Shown: positions 18,332-26,726 of the stretch, piece by piece
Layout of the letters: every line of letters begins with the position of its first letter
Numbering within the stretch: position 1 is the stretch's first letter
NCBI RefSeq assembly: GCF_002078235.1
Contig: NZ_MSGP01000220.1
Location: 1 to 56,570, forward strand
Length of the DNA: 56,570 nucleotides
Reading direction: 5' to 3'
From: Streptomyces viridosporus
GTDB lineage: Bacteria > Actinomycetota > Actinomycetes > Streptomycetales > Streptomycetaceae
Position numbers and translations under genes: made by a program
Notes under the pieces: model-generated
Databases searched by the model: none
What the model was told of the DNA's origin: nothing
What the model saw: the letters and a program-made list of their open reading frames with translations, nothing else

Positions 18332-19276
18332 TCAGGCGGAGGCTTCGGTGAGCCGGGTGAGCTCGTCGTCCGTCAGCCGCAGCTCCGTCATCTTCAGCAG
18401 GGCCGGGAGCTGGCCGACCGTCCGGGCGGAGGCGATCGGCGCGGCGACGGTCGGCCGGGCCGCGAGCCAGGCGAGGGCCACGGAGGCGACCTCGGCGTCG
18501 TGTGCCCGGGCGACCTCGTCGAGGGCGGCGAGGACCCGCTGTCCCCGCTCGGTCCCCAGGTGCTCGGCGGCGCCCCGGGCTCGCGCGCTCTCCACCGTGG
18601 TGCCCGGCCGGTACTTGCCGGTCAGGAAGCCGGAGGCCAGCGCGTAGTACGGGACGGCGGCGAGGCCGGACCGCTCGGCGACGCGCTGCAGCTCACCCTC
18701 GTAGGTGGCGCGCGAGACCAGGTTGTAGTGGGGCTGGAGCGCCACGTAGCGGGCCAGACCCTCGCGCTCGGAGAAGTCCAGGGAGGCCCGCAGGCGCTCG
18801 GCGGAGATGTTGGAGGCGGCGATGTGGCGGACCTTGCCCGCCCTCACCAACTCGTCCAGCGCGCCGATGATCTCCTCGACCGGCACCTCCGGCTTGTCGT
18901 AGTGGGTGTAGTACAGATCGATGTGGTCGGTGCCCAGGCGCCGCAGCGAGGCGTCGGCCGCGGCCTTGATGGTGGCGGCGGTCAGGCCCTGGAACTCGGG
19001 GTGCTGGCTGACCTTGGTGGCGATGACCACGTCGGAGCGGTTGCCGCGTTCCCTGAGCCACTTGCCGATGATCGTCTCGGACTCGCCGCCCCGGTTGCCC
19101 GGGACCCACGCCGAGTAGGAGTCGGCGGTGTCGATGAAGTTGCCGCCGGCGGCCGTGTACGCGTCCAGGACGGCGAAGGAGTGCGCCTCGTCGGCGGTCC
19201 AGCCGAAGACGTTGCCGCCGAGAGCGAGCGGGAAGACCTCGAGGTCGGACGTGCCCAGTTTGCGTGCGGAAGTCAT
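18332..19276 (-). CDS. aldo/keto reductase
   Basis: 314 residues, usual length for the family. A TIM-barrel reductase with the catalytic tetrad visible: Asp49 and Tyr54 (DTADSYSAW), Lys88 (IATKVS) and His125 (YYTHYD). NADPH-binding C-terminal SARTVGQL is present. ATG 19276 is preferred to TTG 19288. These enzymes reduce or oxidise carbonyl/alcohol groups; the substrate is unknown. Monocistronic, convergent with the STAS gene. Confidence 0.93.
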   Translation of the reverse strand: MTSARKLGTSDLEVFPLALGGNVFGWTADEAHSFAVLDAYTAAGGNFIDTADSYSAWVPGNRGGESETIIGKWLRERGNRSDVVIATKVSQHPEFQGLTAATIKAAADASLRRLGTDHIDLYYTHYDKPEVPVEEIIGALDELVRAGKVRHIAASNISAERLRASLDFSEREGLARYVALQPHYNLVSRATYEGELQRVAERSGLAAVPYYALASGFLTGKYRPGTTVESARARGAAEHLGTERGQRVLAALDEVARAHDAEVASVALAWLAARPTVAAPIASARTVGQLPALLKMTELRLTDDELTRLTEASA

Positions 19277-19490
19277 GTCCGACGTCAACGACCGCGCCGG
19301 AGCGTTTCATTCCGTGAGCGGCCGCGGAGACCGCGCACATCGCCGCGGCGAGCCGTCCGGCAGCCCCGTCCGGTCTCCGTCCGGTACGGGACACGGGAGC
19401 TCCGGGAGCGGGATGAGCGAGCCCCGGGCGGGGCGGAAGGTGTGTACTGCCCGGACGGCCTCCGCACACTCGACGAATCGGGGAGTTCTC

Positions 19491-20291
19491 ATGCACGGTC
19501 TCGCGGACTCGATCGAATCGATGGAACAACTCGCCGCCGTCTGGCGGGTCATGGTGCTCGACTGGGATCCGGGCGCGGATGTCCGGGACCTCCCGGGCAT
19601 CGCCGTCCGCTGGGCCGACTGCCGGTTCGCCTTCTGGAACTGCGTCACGCTGACCGACGTCGACGCGGGCGCCGGCCTTGTGGAGCAGCGCCTGAGCGAG
19701 GCGGCGAAGATCATGCGGTCGAAGGAGCACCCGGGGTTCCTGTGGGTCTTCGAGGACCTCCTCGACCACGAGGCGCGCGCGGCGCTGGGGCCGGCGGCCG
19801 AGCGAGCGGGCCTGGTGCTCGCCTTCCCCGGCACGGGCATGGCGGGAGACCTGCTGCCCGTCCCCGAACCGGACCACCCCGATCTGACATTCGTACGGGT
19901 GACCACCGACGAACACCTGCGGGCCTTCGCCGACATCAACTCGCGTGCCTACGGGTTCCCCCTGGAGGACGGCCGTGACGGCTTCGCCCGCTCCGCACTG
20001 TGGAAGAGCCGGGTGCACGCCTACCTGGGCGTACGGGACGGTACCCCCGTGACCTGCGCCGCCACGACGGAGGCGCGGGGCCGCCTCTTCGTCATGCTCG
20101 TCGCCACCGACCCGCGGTGGCAGCGCCGGGGCTACGGGGAAGCAGTGACGCGAAAGGCGCTGCACGAGGGCGCCCGAGCCACCGGGACGACCCGGGCGAC
20201 CCTGCACGCGACCGCCGCCGGGGCGCCCGTGTATCCGCGGATCGGCTTCGAACCGAACTCCCCGATGCGCTTCTACGCCCTGCGGGACTGA
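19491..20291 (+). CDS. GNAT-family N-acetyltransferase with N-terminal extension
   Basis: 266 residues from ATG 19491 (GGGAG five bases upstream). The C-terminal half is a GNAT domain (FVMLVATDPRWQRRGYG, then LHATAAGAPVYPRIGF). The N-terminal 130 residues (MHGLADSIESMEQLAAVW onward) form a second degenerate GNAT-like lobe, as in two-lobe acetyltransferases. Substrate unknown. It is followed by the tRNA-like gene on the opposite strand. Confidence 0.87.
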   Translation: MHGLADSIESMEQLAAVWRVMVLDWDPGADVRDLPGIAVRWADCRFAFWNCVTLTDVDAGAGLVEQRLSEAAKIMRSKEHPGFLWVFEDLLDHEARAALGPAAERAGLVLAFPGTGMAGDLLPVPEPDHPDLTFVRVTTDEHLRAFADINSRAYGFPLEDGRDGFARSALWKSRVHAYLGVRDGTPVTCAATTEARGRLFVMLVATDPRWQRRGYGEAVTRKALHEGARATGTTRATLHATAAGAPVYPRIGFEPNSPMRFYALRD

Positions 20292-20377
20292 CCCGGCGGG
20301 CGGCACGACTGCGCCGTCCGCGCGGTGCCCGGCGGCGGGCCGCGGCCCACGACGCCCGGGCGGGCCCCGCGAACAGT

Positions 20378-20409
20378 CGAGTCCCGCCCCGAAGCCGGGG
20401 CGGGACTCG
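20378..20409 (-). terminator. strong terminator hairpin for the tRNA-like gene
   Basis: A perfect 14-bp stem CGAGTCCCGCCCCG with a 4-nt loop starts six bases after the 3' end of the tRNA-like gene (minus strand). It may also end the convergent acetyltransferase transcript. Confidence 0.8.
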
Positions 20410-20415
20410 TGTCCG

Positions 20416-20485
20416 AGCGCCGGGCAGGCCTCGCACCTGCATCTCCCCGCAGGAAGCGGGGCGTCTTTCCTTGGACCACCGACGC
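20416..20485 (-). tRNA. divergent tRNA-Gly(UCC)-like gene
   Basis: A 70-nt cloverleaf can be drawn on the minus strand. Acceptor GCGTCGG pairs with CCGGCGC (one G-U); the D stem is three bp (GTC/GAC) with loop CAAGGAAA; the anticodon arm is CCCCG, loop CTTCCTG, CGGGG; there is a 4-nt variable loop; the T arm is GCAGG, loop TGCGAGG, CCTGC; the discriminator is U. U8, A14, GG of the D loop, U33, T54, C56 and A58 are kept; the anticodon is UCC, and U73 fits bacterial tRNA-Gly. Odd points are G in place of pseudouridine 55, U37, a short D stem and no encoded CCA. A dedicated terminator follows and a TATGCT box (20527-20532) precedes. It may be a specialised non-ribosomal glycyl-tRNA, or a decaying copy. 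Confidence 0.72.
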
Positions 20486-20893
20486 GCAGCGGCAACCGGA
20501 TTGCTCCGGCGACCAGCTCAAGATCAAGCATAGCGCATTCCGATGATCCGGTTTTCACATCACACCGACCTCCGCCGTCGGCTCGGCCCATGCCCAGAAC
20601 GTCATGGAGTCCGCGTGGTTGACGACACGTTGACTCTGCTCGTTCTCCAACTGTCCTTCGCTTCCGCGTGATTCTCGTGGCCGGGGGCATCCCGCACGAA
20701 CCGCATCCGTCGTTCCACGGCGTCCGCGCTCGTCGCGGGCGGTCTCGTCCTCGGTGCCGGATCCGACGGGTCCCGCGTCGCCCGGGGAGCGGTGCGGATG
20801 GCGCACGGTCACGACGCGCTCCGCCCGGGGCGCGGTCCGGGATCCCGGGGAAACGTCCGGGGCCTTGCGCGTCGCCCGGCTAGGATCCGGGCC
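20486..20893. other. region between the tRNA-like gene and ECF41 gene
   Basis: 408 bases without a supported protein gene. On the minus strand an A+T-rich stretch (20515-20570) with TATGCT at 20527-20532 is the candidate tRNA promoter. On the plus strand TAGGAT at 20881-20886 lies seven bases before the ECF ATG, suggesting a near-leaderless transcript. Confidence 0.5.
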
Positions 20894-21838
20894 ATGCCGC
20901 TGACCATGAAGGACGTGGACCGGTTCGAGGCCGCCAGGCCCCGCCTGGAGGCCATCGCCTACCGCCTCCTCGGTTCCGCGAGCGACGCCGAGGACGCCGT
21001 GCAGGAGACCTTCCTGCGCTGGCAGGCAGCCGACGTCGAGCGCATCGAGGTCCCCGAGGCCTGGCTGACGAAGGTGCTCACCAACCTGTGCCTCAACCAG
21101 CTCACCTCGGCCCGCGCCCGGCGCGAGACCTATGTGGGCCAGTGGCTCCCCGAGCCGCTGCTCGACGGGGACCCGATGCTCGGCCCGGCCGACACCGCCG
21201 AGCAGCGCGAGTCGGTCTCGTACGCGGTCCTCACCCTCATGGAGCGGCTGTCCCCCAACGAGCGGGCGGTGTACGTGCTGCGGGAGGCCTTCGACCACTC
21301 GCACCGGGAGATCGCCGAGATCCTCGACCTCACCGAGGCGGCCAGCCAGCAGATCCTCCACCGGGCCAGGAAGCGCCTCACCCACGGCAGGGCCCGCACC
21401 GAGGTCGACGAGGCCGCCGCCCGGCGGGTCGTCGAGGAGTTCCTGGCGGCCGCCACCAGTGGGAGGACCGAGCCGCTCGTGCGGCTGCTGACCGCCGACG
21501 CCCTCGCGGTCGGCGACGGCGGCGGCAAGGTCCCGGCCCGCGTCAAGCCGTTCGAGGGCGCCCTCGCGGTCGCGAAGTTCCTGCGGGGCCTGTTCAGGCC
21601 CGCACCATCCAAGCGTGCCCTGGTCGGCGGCTCGCCCGAGATCCACGTCGCCACCGCCAACGGCGGTCCCGCCGTCGTGGCGGTGGTCGAGGGCCGGGTC
21701 GTCGGCATCATGTGCCTGGAGGTCACCCGCGAGGGCATCGCCGCGTTCCGCAACCAGGCCAACCCCGACAAGCTTCGACGCGCGACCCGGGCGTGGGTAG
21801 CCACCGATCACGGAGAGCCCCTGTTCCACGCGTTCTGA
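20894..21838 (+). CDS. ECF41-family sigma factor (SigJ-like) with C-terminal SnoaL-like domain
   Basis: 314 residues. Sigma2 (about 10-75) and sigma4 (about 105-165, DHSHREIAEILDLTEAASQQ) are followed by a SnoaL/NTF2-like domain. All three ECF41 hallmarks are present: WLPEP at 84-88, DGGGK at 208-212 and NPDKL at 290-294. In this family the C-terminal domain replaces a separate anti-sigma factor and tunes activity. ECF41 genes are usually next to a carboxymuconolactone decarboxylase, oxidoreductase or epimerase (COMD); here the partner is the oxidoreductase at 21994. Start ATG 20894 is preceded by TAGGAT rather than a Shine-Dalgarno. Confidence 0.95.
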   Translation: MPLTMKDVDRFEAARPRLEAIAYRLLGSASDAEDAVQETFLRWQAADVERIEVPEAWLTKVLTNLCLNQLTSARARRETYVGQWLPEPLLDGDPMLGPADTAEQRESVSYAVLTLMERLSPNERAVYVLREAFDHSHREIAEILDLTEAASQQILHRARKRLTHGRARTEVDEAAARRVVEEFLAAATSGRTEPLVRLLTADALAVGDGGGKVPARVKPFEGALAVAKFLRGLFRPAPSKRALVGGSPEIHVATANGGPAVVAVVEGRVVGIMCLEVTREGIAAFRNQANPDKLRRATRAWVATDHGEPLFHAF

Positions 21839-21911
21839 CCGCGACGCGGGCCACCCTCGTTCCGCCGTGAACCACCCCGCTCCCGATGTGAGCCGCATCA
21901 CATCACATTCC

Positions 21912-21918
21912 TGTCAGG
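21912..21918 (+). promoter_or_regulatory. possible ECF41-type -35 element
   Basis: TGTCAGG upstream of the oxidoreductase resembles the TGTCACA -35 of ECF41 promoters. No convincing CGTC -10 was found at the expected distance, so this is weak. Confidence 0.25.
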
Positions 21919-21993
21919 GAACGGCGTGCTGCCCGGTTCAAGGGACGAACCGCATCACACAAAGGGCTGACCCGCGCAGACAGGAGCAAGACC

Positions 21994-23193
21994 ATGCAGC
22001 ACCGCATCATCGTCCTCGGCGCCGGATACACCGGGGCCGTCGCGGCCGGCCGCCTCGCCAAGCGGTTGCACCGTGACGACGTCGCCCTCACCCTCGTCAA
22101 CGCCGAGCCCGACTTCGTCGAGCGCGTCCGGATGCACCAGCTCGCGGTCGGCCAGGACCTCAGGCCCCGGCCCTTCGGCGAGATGCTCGCGGGCACCGGC
22201 GTCGAGCTGAGGCTCGCGAGGGTCACCGGCGTCGACGTCGACCGCAGGGCCGTCACCGTCGTCGACGCGGACGGCGGCACCGGGGAACTGGAGTACGACA
22301 CCCTCGTGTACGCCCTCGGCAGCGGCTGGAACGACCAGGGCGTCCCCGGCGCCGCCGAGCACGCCCACGAGATCGCGAGCCGGCCCGGAGCGCTCCGGCT
22401 GCGCGAGCGTCTGGCCTGCCTGGACGCCGGACAGCCCGTGCTCGTCGTCGGCGGCGGCCTGACCGGCCTGGAGGCCGCGACCGAGATCGCCGAGGCCCGC
22501 CCGGACCTCGCGGTCTCCCTCGCCGTCCGCGGCGGCCTCGGCGACCGGCTCTCGGACAAGGGCCGCGGACACCTGCGCAAGGTCCTCGGCGGGCTCGGCG
22601 TCACCGTGCACGAGCACGTTGCCGTCACCGGCGTCGAGGCCGACCGCGTCACCACCGCCGACGGCACGGTCATCCCGGCCGCGGTCACCGTGTGGGCCAC
22701 CGGCTTCGCGGTCCACCCGATCGCACGGGCCACCACCCTGGAGACCACCGACACGGGCCAGATCGTGGTCGACGCGACCATGCGCTCGGTCTCGCACCCC
22801 GACGTGTACGCCATCGGCGACGCGGCCATGGCGATGGGACCCGGCGACAAGCCGCTGCGGATGTCGTGCGCCTCGGGCACCCCCGGCGCGTGGCAGGCCG
22901 CCGACGCCGTCGCGGCACGCCTGACCGGCGGCAGGATCCCGACCACACTGATCCGCTACTTCAACCAGTGCATCTCGCTGGGCCGCAGGGAGGGCCTGAT
23001 CCAGTACGTCACCGCCGACGACCGAGCCGTCGACGCGGCCCTGACCGGCCGGCTCGCCGCCCTCTACAAGGAACTGGTCTGCAAGGGCGCGGCCTGGGGC
23101 GTGGCCCACCCGACCCTCGGCCTGCCGACCCGCCGCCGCCGCGTCCTGCGGCAGGCGGCCCGGCCGGCCCCGGCGACCGAGGCGGCGGCCTGA
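21994..23193 (+). CDS. NAD(P)/FAD-dependent oxidoreductase linked to ECF41
   Basis: 399 residues of the pyridine nucleotide-disulfide reductase/NDH-2-like fold. An N-terminal FAD Rossmann motif (IIVLGAGYTGAVAAGRLAK), a second NAD(P) Rossmann motif (PVLVVGGGLTGLEAATE) and the FAD-closing VYAIGDAAMAM are visible. No redox-active CxxC, so it is not a disulfide reductase. AGGAG seven bases upstream fixes ATG 21994. It is the COMD-type target gene expected beside an ECF41 sigma factor. Confidence 0.92.
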   Translation: MQHRIIVLGAGYTGAVAAGRLAKRLHRDDVALTLVNAEPDFVERVRMHQLAVGQDLRPRPFGEMLAGTGVELRLARVTGVDVDRRAVTVVDADGGTGELEYDTLVYALGSGWNDQGVPGAAEHAHEIASRPGALRLRERLACLDAGQPVLVVGGGLTGLEAATEIAEARPDLAVSLAVRGGLGDRLSDKGRGHLRKVLGGLGVTVHEHVAVTGVEADRVTTADGTVIPAAVTVWATGFAVHPIARATTLETTDTGQIVVDATMRSVSHPDVYAIGDAAMAMGPGDKPLRMSCASGTPGAWQAADAVAARLTGGRIPTTLIRYFNQCISLGRREGLIQYVTADDRAVDAALTGRLAALYKELVCKGAAWGVAHPTLGLPTRRRRVLRQAARPAPATEAAA

Positions 23194-23203
23194 CGCACAC
23201 CGT

Positions 23204-23238
23204 CGGGCGGGCACCCTTGACGGGGGAGCGCCCGCCCG
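23204..23238 (+). terminator. terminator hairpin after the oxidoreductase
   Basis: CGGGCGGGC at 23204-23212 pairs with GCCCGCCCG at 23230-23238 just after the oxidoreductase stop. Confidence 0.55.
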
Positions 23239-23490
23239 GCGGTGGAATACGGCTTACGGGGTGCGGTAACGGAGACGAGGGATAGCCGTTGATCACTCGG
23301 CCGACGACGACGCCGGGACGGGGGGGCGGAGAGCGCGGCCGGGAGGACCAGGCCCCCACCGGACCCCGGCGATGGCGGAGGCGGCGAGTGCGCCCCTGCG
23401 TGGGCTTCCCGGGGATCTGTGGGCTCATCGTTCGGGCGGCAGGGGCCGGCCGGTACCCTGGTGGGCGACGGCGGCCCGTGCACGGCCGCC

Positions 23491-23580
23491 GCACGGCGGT
23501 GGGGCTCGCCGTACCCGAACCGCGGCACGGACGCCGCCGACAGTCCCTACTTGCGATCGTGCGCACCCGTGTGCGGGTGC
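23491..23580 (+). ncRNA. fluoride riboswitch (crcB motif) with expression-platform hairpin
   Basis: Upstream of the crcB operon the sequence GGCGGTGGGGCTCGCC (23495-23510), CCGAACCGC (23514-23522) and GCCGACAGTCCCTAC (23536-23550) follow in the order and spacing of the crcB RNA motif: a purine-rich loop after the first stem, an AACCGC element, then the GATGGCTCCTAC-like 3' strand that pairs back with GGGG. A perfect 7-bp hairpin GCACCCG-TGTG-CGGGTGC at 23563-23580 follows and ends ten bases before the AGGGG ribosome binding site, so control of termination or translation is likely. Fluoride binding would switch the operon on. The rest of 23239-23490 shows no gene. Confidence 0.75.
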
Positions 23581-23600
23581 CCGGCGAGTAGGGGACACGC

Positions 23601-24083
23601 GTGACGACCTTCCGTGACCGGACCACGGAGCCGACCGACCCGGACGTCGACCCGTCGGCGTTCGCCCGGCGCCGCGAGCTACGGCGCGGGCAGGCACCGA
23701 TCATCGCCGTCGTCGCGGTCGGCGGCGCGATCGGCGCGACCGCCCGTTACGGGGCGTCGCTGCTGTGGCCCACCGCTCCGGGCGCCTTCCCGTGGACCAC
23801 GTTGGCCGTGAACACGGTCGGGTGCGCGGTGATCGGCCTCTTCATGGTGCTCATCAGCGATGTGTGGGCCGCCCACCGGCTGGTGCGGCCGTTCTTCGGC
23901 ACCGGCGTACTGGGCGGCTTCACCACCTTCTCCACCTATGCCGTCGACACCCAGCACCTCCTCGACGCCGGCCATGCCCGCACCGCCCTCGCCCACCTGG
24001 CGGTCACGGTGACGGCCGCTCTCGCGGCCGTGTGGGCCGCCGCGACCGTCACCCGTCGCGTGATCTCCTGGAGGCAGCGATGA
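23601..24083 (+). CDS. crcB: fluoride channel CrcB/Fluc, subunit 1
   Basis: 160 residues. Four hydrophobic segments begin after a charged 30-residue N-terminal extension. Fluc signatures: [24 protein letters not shown] with the conserved Asn, and [15 protein letters not shown]. Fluc proteins form antiparallel dimers that export fluoride; Gram-positive bacteria often carry two genes for a heterodimer, as here. GTG 23601 has AGGGG about six bases upstream. The stop overlaps the next start (ATGA). Regulated by the fluoride riboswitch directly upstream. Confidence 0.95.
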   Translation: MTTFRDRTTEPTDPDVDPSAFARRRELRRGQAPIIAVVAVGGAIGATARYGASLLWPTAPGAFPWTTLAVNTVGCAVIGLFMVLISDVWAAHRLVRPFFGTGVLGGFTTFSTYAVDTQHLLDAGHARTALAHLAVTVTAALAAVWAAATVTRRVISWRQR

Positions 24084-24430
24084 CCCGACCGCACGGCACC
24101 GCCCTGCGGGTGACGATCTTCATCGGGGAGAACGACACCTTCCACCACCGGCCGCTCTCCAGCGAGATCGTCCACCGCGCCCACGAGGCGGGACTCGCCG
24201 GGGCGAGCGTCTTCCACGGCATCGAGGGCTTCGGCGCCTCGTCGCTGGTGCACACCACCCGACCGCTGTCGCTGAGCGAGGACCTGCCCGTGGCGATCGT
24301 CGTCGACCGCGAGGAACGCATCCGCGCCTTCCTGCCCCGGCTCGACGAACTGGTCACCGAGGGCCTGGTCGTCCTGGACGATTGCGAGGTCATCCGCTCC
24401 GTCGGACGCGGTGGGAAGGACGAGCGGTGA
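24080..24430 (+). CDS. DUF190 family protein in the fluoride-resistance operon
   Basis: 116 residues of the DUF190 (PII-like) family: [33 protein letters not shown] and [16 protein letters not shown]190 genes are commonly found between or next to crcB genes, suggesting a regulatory or accessory role in fluoride handling; the biochemical function is unknown. It overlaps both neighbours by four bases, so translation is coupled. Confidence 0.93.
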   Translation: MTRPHGTALRVTIFIGENDTFHHRPLSSEIVHRAHEAGLAGASVFHGIEGFGASSLVHTTRPLSLSEDLPVAIVVDREERIRAFLPRLDELVTEGLVVLDDCEVIRSVGRGGKDER

Positions 24431-24789
24431 ACTGGATTCTCGTCATCGCCGGCGCCATGGTCGGCGCGCCCCTGCGTTACCTCACCGACCGGGCCGTCCA
24501 GGCCCGCCACGACACCGTCCTCCCCTGGGGCACCTTCGTCGTCAACGTCACCGGCTGCCTGGTCCTGGGCGCACTGTCCGGCGCGGTCACCCGCGGCGCC
24601 GCCTCCCACTCCGTGCAACTGTTCGTCGGCACCGGGCTGTGCGGAGCCCTGACCACCTACTCGACGTTCTCCTACGAGACGATGCGGCTGGCCGAGTCCG
24701 GGGCGCGGTTCTTCGCCATCGCCAACGTCGTCGCCGGCTTGGGCGCCGCGTTCACCGGAGCCGCCCTCGCCCAAGCCGTCTGGGGGTGA
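24427..24789 (+). CDS. crcB: fluoride channel CrcB/Fluc, subunit 2
   Basis: 120 residues, no N-terminal extension. Conserved [25 protein letters not shown] and [15 protein letters not shown]; four membrane segments. GTG 24427 overlaps the DUF190 stop. The two Fluc subunits probably assemble as an antiparallel heterodimer. Confidence 0.95.
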   Translation: MNWILVIAGAMVGAPLRYLTDRAVQARHDTVLPWGTFVVNVTGCLVLGALSGAVTRGAASHSVQLFVGTGLCGALTTYSTFSYETMRLAESGARFFAIANVVAGLGAAFTGAALAQAVWG

Positions 24790-24916
24790 ACGGCCAAGCC
24801 CTCACCGCCCGGGGCACGGTTGCCGCGGAGGCGGACGCCCGTCACCCTGGAAGGGACGTTCCACGGCCGGTTCGCCCTCGGTGCAGGTCAGCAGGCTGTG
24901 CGAGGAGGCCCCCGAG

Positions 24917-25195
24917 ATGGCACACGACTGCTCATTCACCGTGGACGACAGCGGGAACATCACCGACCGGCGCGACGACGGGCACGGCTTCTCCACCGTC
25001 TCCGCCGGCGAAACCGTCGGCAGGCCCGCCGAGGTGAACGTAGAGGAACGCCTCGCCGCCCTGCGCCGGGCCGCCGCCCACGCGGACGACGGCCCGAAGG
25101 GCACCCGCGACAGCGTCGTCAACAGTCTGCTGCGCCGGGGCGGCGGGAACGGCACCGCGGTCCTCGCCGTGCGGATGGGTCGAGGAGGCGCTTGA
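24917..25195 (+). CDS. small hypothetical protein
   Basis: 92 residues from ATG 24917, with GAGGAGG about ten bases upstream and strong third-position GC. Sequence begins MAHDCSFTVDDSGN and is charged, with no membrane segment or known motif. Not recognised. The codon bias and ribosome binding site support a gene; function unknown. Confidence 0.5.
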   Translation: MAHDCSFTVDDSGNITDRRDDGHGFSTVSAGETVGRPAEVNVEERLAALRRAAAHADDGPKGTRDSVVNSLLRRGGGNGTAVLAVRMGRGGA

Positions 25196-25532
25196 CCCCG
25201 ACGAACAGCCCCTCTCCGTGGACAGGTGACGGAAAGTCACCCGCCTTGTACAAGGGCGCAGTTCAGGAATCGGAAAGCTCCGTGCACAGCCCGACCGGAA
25301 TACCCGACCACGCTTTGCTCTTTTACCCGAAAAGCAAACGGCTCGGCGGGCTGACATTCCGGCGTCGGGGTATCGTGGGCGGACGACGTGCTCGTCACGG
25401 CGGCCTCTGTCGCCGACCGCTGCGTCGAACTTCCGCGCGTCCGCTGTTGATTCGCGGCGTGACGTCCCCCAGCGACTGGACACCGAATTTCACACCCCGT
25501 GGAATTCCGTCTCGGCGTGAAAGGAATGCACC
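25196..25532. other. promoter region of the haloperoxidase-like hydrolase
   Basis: 337 bases, with an unusually A+T-rich patch at about 25240-25345. GGGTAT at 25368-25373 resembles the -10 of SigB-type promoters, but no matching -35 was found at the usual spacing. No gene. Confidence 0.4.
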
Positions 25533-26360
25533 ATGCCCTTCGCCACCGCACAAGACGGCACGCAGATCTTCTACAAGGACTGGGGGTCGGGCCGGCCGGT
25601 CGTCTTCTCCCACGGCTGGCCGCTCACCGCCGACGCGTGGGACCCCCAGCTCAAGCTGATGGCGGACAACGGCTTCCGCGCCATCGCCCACGACCGCCGC
25701 GGAGGCGGACGCTCCGGGCAGCCCTGGGACGGGAACGACCTGGACACGTACGCCGACGACCTGGCATCGGTCATCGAGGCGCTGGACCTCCGTGACGCCA
25801 TCCTGGTGGGACACTCCACCGGGGGCGGCGAGGTCACCCGCTACCTCGGCCGGCACGGCTCCGGCCGCGTCGCCAAAGCCGTCCTGGTCGGCGCGATCCC
25901 CCCGCTCATGCTCAAGACCGAGGCGAACCCCGAGGGTCTCCCGATCGAGGTGTTCGACGAGATCCGGGAAGGGGTCCTGAAGGACCGCTCCCAGTTCTAC
26001 AGGGACCTCAGTGAAAGCTTCTACGGAGCGAACCGCGAGGGATCCACCGTCTCGCAGGGCATTCGCGACGCGTTCTGGCTCTGGTCGATGACCGTCGGGA
26101 TCAAGGGGGCCCACGACTGCGTCAAGGCGTTCTCCGAGACCGACCTCACCGAGGACCTCAAGAAGATCGACGTCCCCACGCTGATCATCCACGGCGACGA
26201 CGATCAGATCGTCCCCATCGTGGCGTCGGGTGAGAAATCCTCGAAACTCGTCGAGAACGTGACCTACAAGGTCTACCCGGGTGCTCCCCACGGGCTGTCC
26301 ATGATTCCCGTGTTCGCGGAGAGGTTCAACGCCGACCTGCTCGACTTCGCGCGCGGCTGA
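25533..26360 (+). CDS. alpha/beta hydrolase, non-heme haloperoxidase/arylesterase type
   Basis: 275 residues. VVFSHGWPL (oxyanion hole), nucleophile elbow GHSTGG with Ser95, acid in [11 protein letters not shown] (Asp223 or 224) and His253 in GAPHGL form the triad. Length and the DRRGGGRSG motif match the cofactor-free haloperoxidase/arylesterase group; the in vivo substrate is usually an ester or lactone. AAAGGAA precedes ATG 25533. Confidence 0.92.
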   Translation: MPFATAQDGTQIFYKDWGSGRPVVFSHGWPLTADAWDPQLKLMADNGFRAIAHDRRGGGRSGQPWDGNDLDTYADDLASVIEALDLRDAILVGHSTGGGEVTRYLGRHGSGRVAKAVLVGAIPPLMLKTEANPEGLPIEVFDEIREGVLKDRSQFYRDLSESFYGANREGSTVSQGIRDAFWLWSMTVGIKGAHDCVKAFSETDLTEDLKKIDVPTLIIHGDDDQIVPIVASGEKSSKLVENVTYKVYPGAPHGLSMIPVFAERFNADLLDFARG

Positions 26361-26726
26361 GGGACCGGCGTCCGCGACAGCAGGACGTCGGCGCATCCGG
26401 CGGGACGCCGACGTCGCGGCGCGTCACGCCGGGCCGGTCCCCGCCGATGGCCCGGAGGCCTACGGCACGTGCCTGCCCGGTGGTCGGCGGCCCGTGAGCC
26501 CGGGGCCCTGGCGCCGCGACCCGCGCGGGCGTGGTGCGGGGCGCGGCGACCGGGCGGGACCACGGCCCCCGGTCGCCGGCCATGACGTGATGTCCCTCCG
26601 CCACCGGCCGAACGGTGGCGGAATCCCGTTGAAGAGTGTCATCCGTGCCCCTGGGAGGCGGGCGGACCGCTGGATAGCTTCGGTCCTGTCCGGAACGGTC
26701 GGACATCCGTACCGAAGGAACTCCTC
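26361..26726. other. intergenic region with terminator
   Basis: 366 bases. Besides the hairpin at 26384-26415, nothing stands out; no gene is supported. Confidence 0.5.
26384..26415 (+). terminator. terminator hairpin of the hydrolase gene
   Basis: GACGTCGGCG at 26384-26393 pairs exactly with CGCCGACGTC at 26406-26415, shortly after the hydrolase stop. Confidence 0.6.

Noticed and set aside
20378..20485. Phage or ICE attachment site at the tRNA-like gene
   Set aside because: No integrase gene and no second copy of the tRNA 3' end were seen in the window.
25368..25373. SigB-type promoter GGGTAT upstream of the haloperoxidase-like gene
   Set aside because: No GTTT-like -35 at 14-16 bases; GGGTA-like strings also occur by chance on the other strand nearby.
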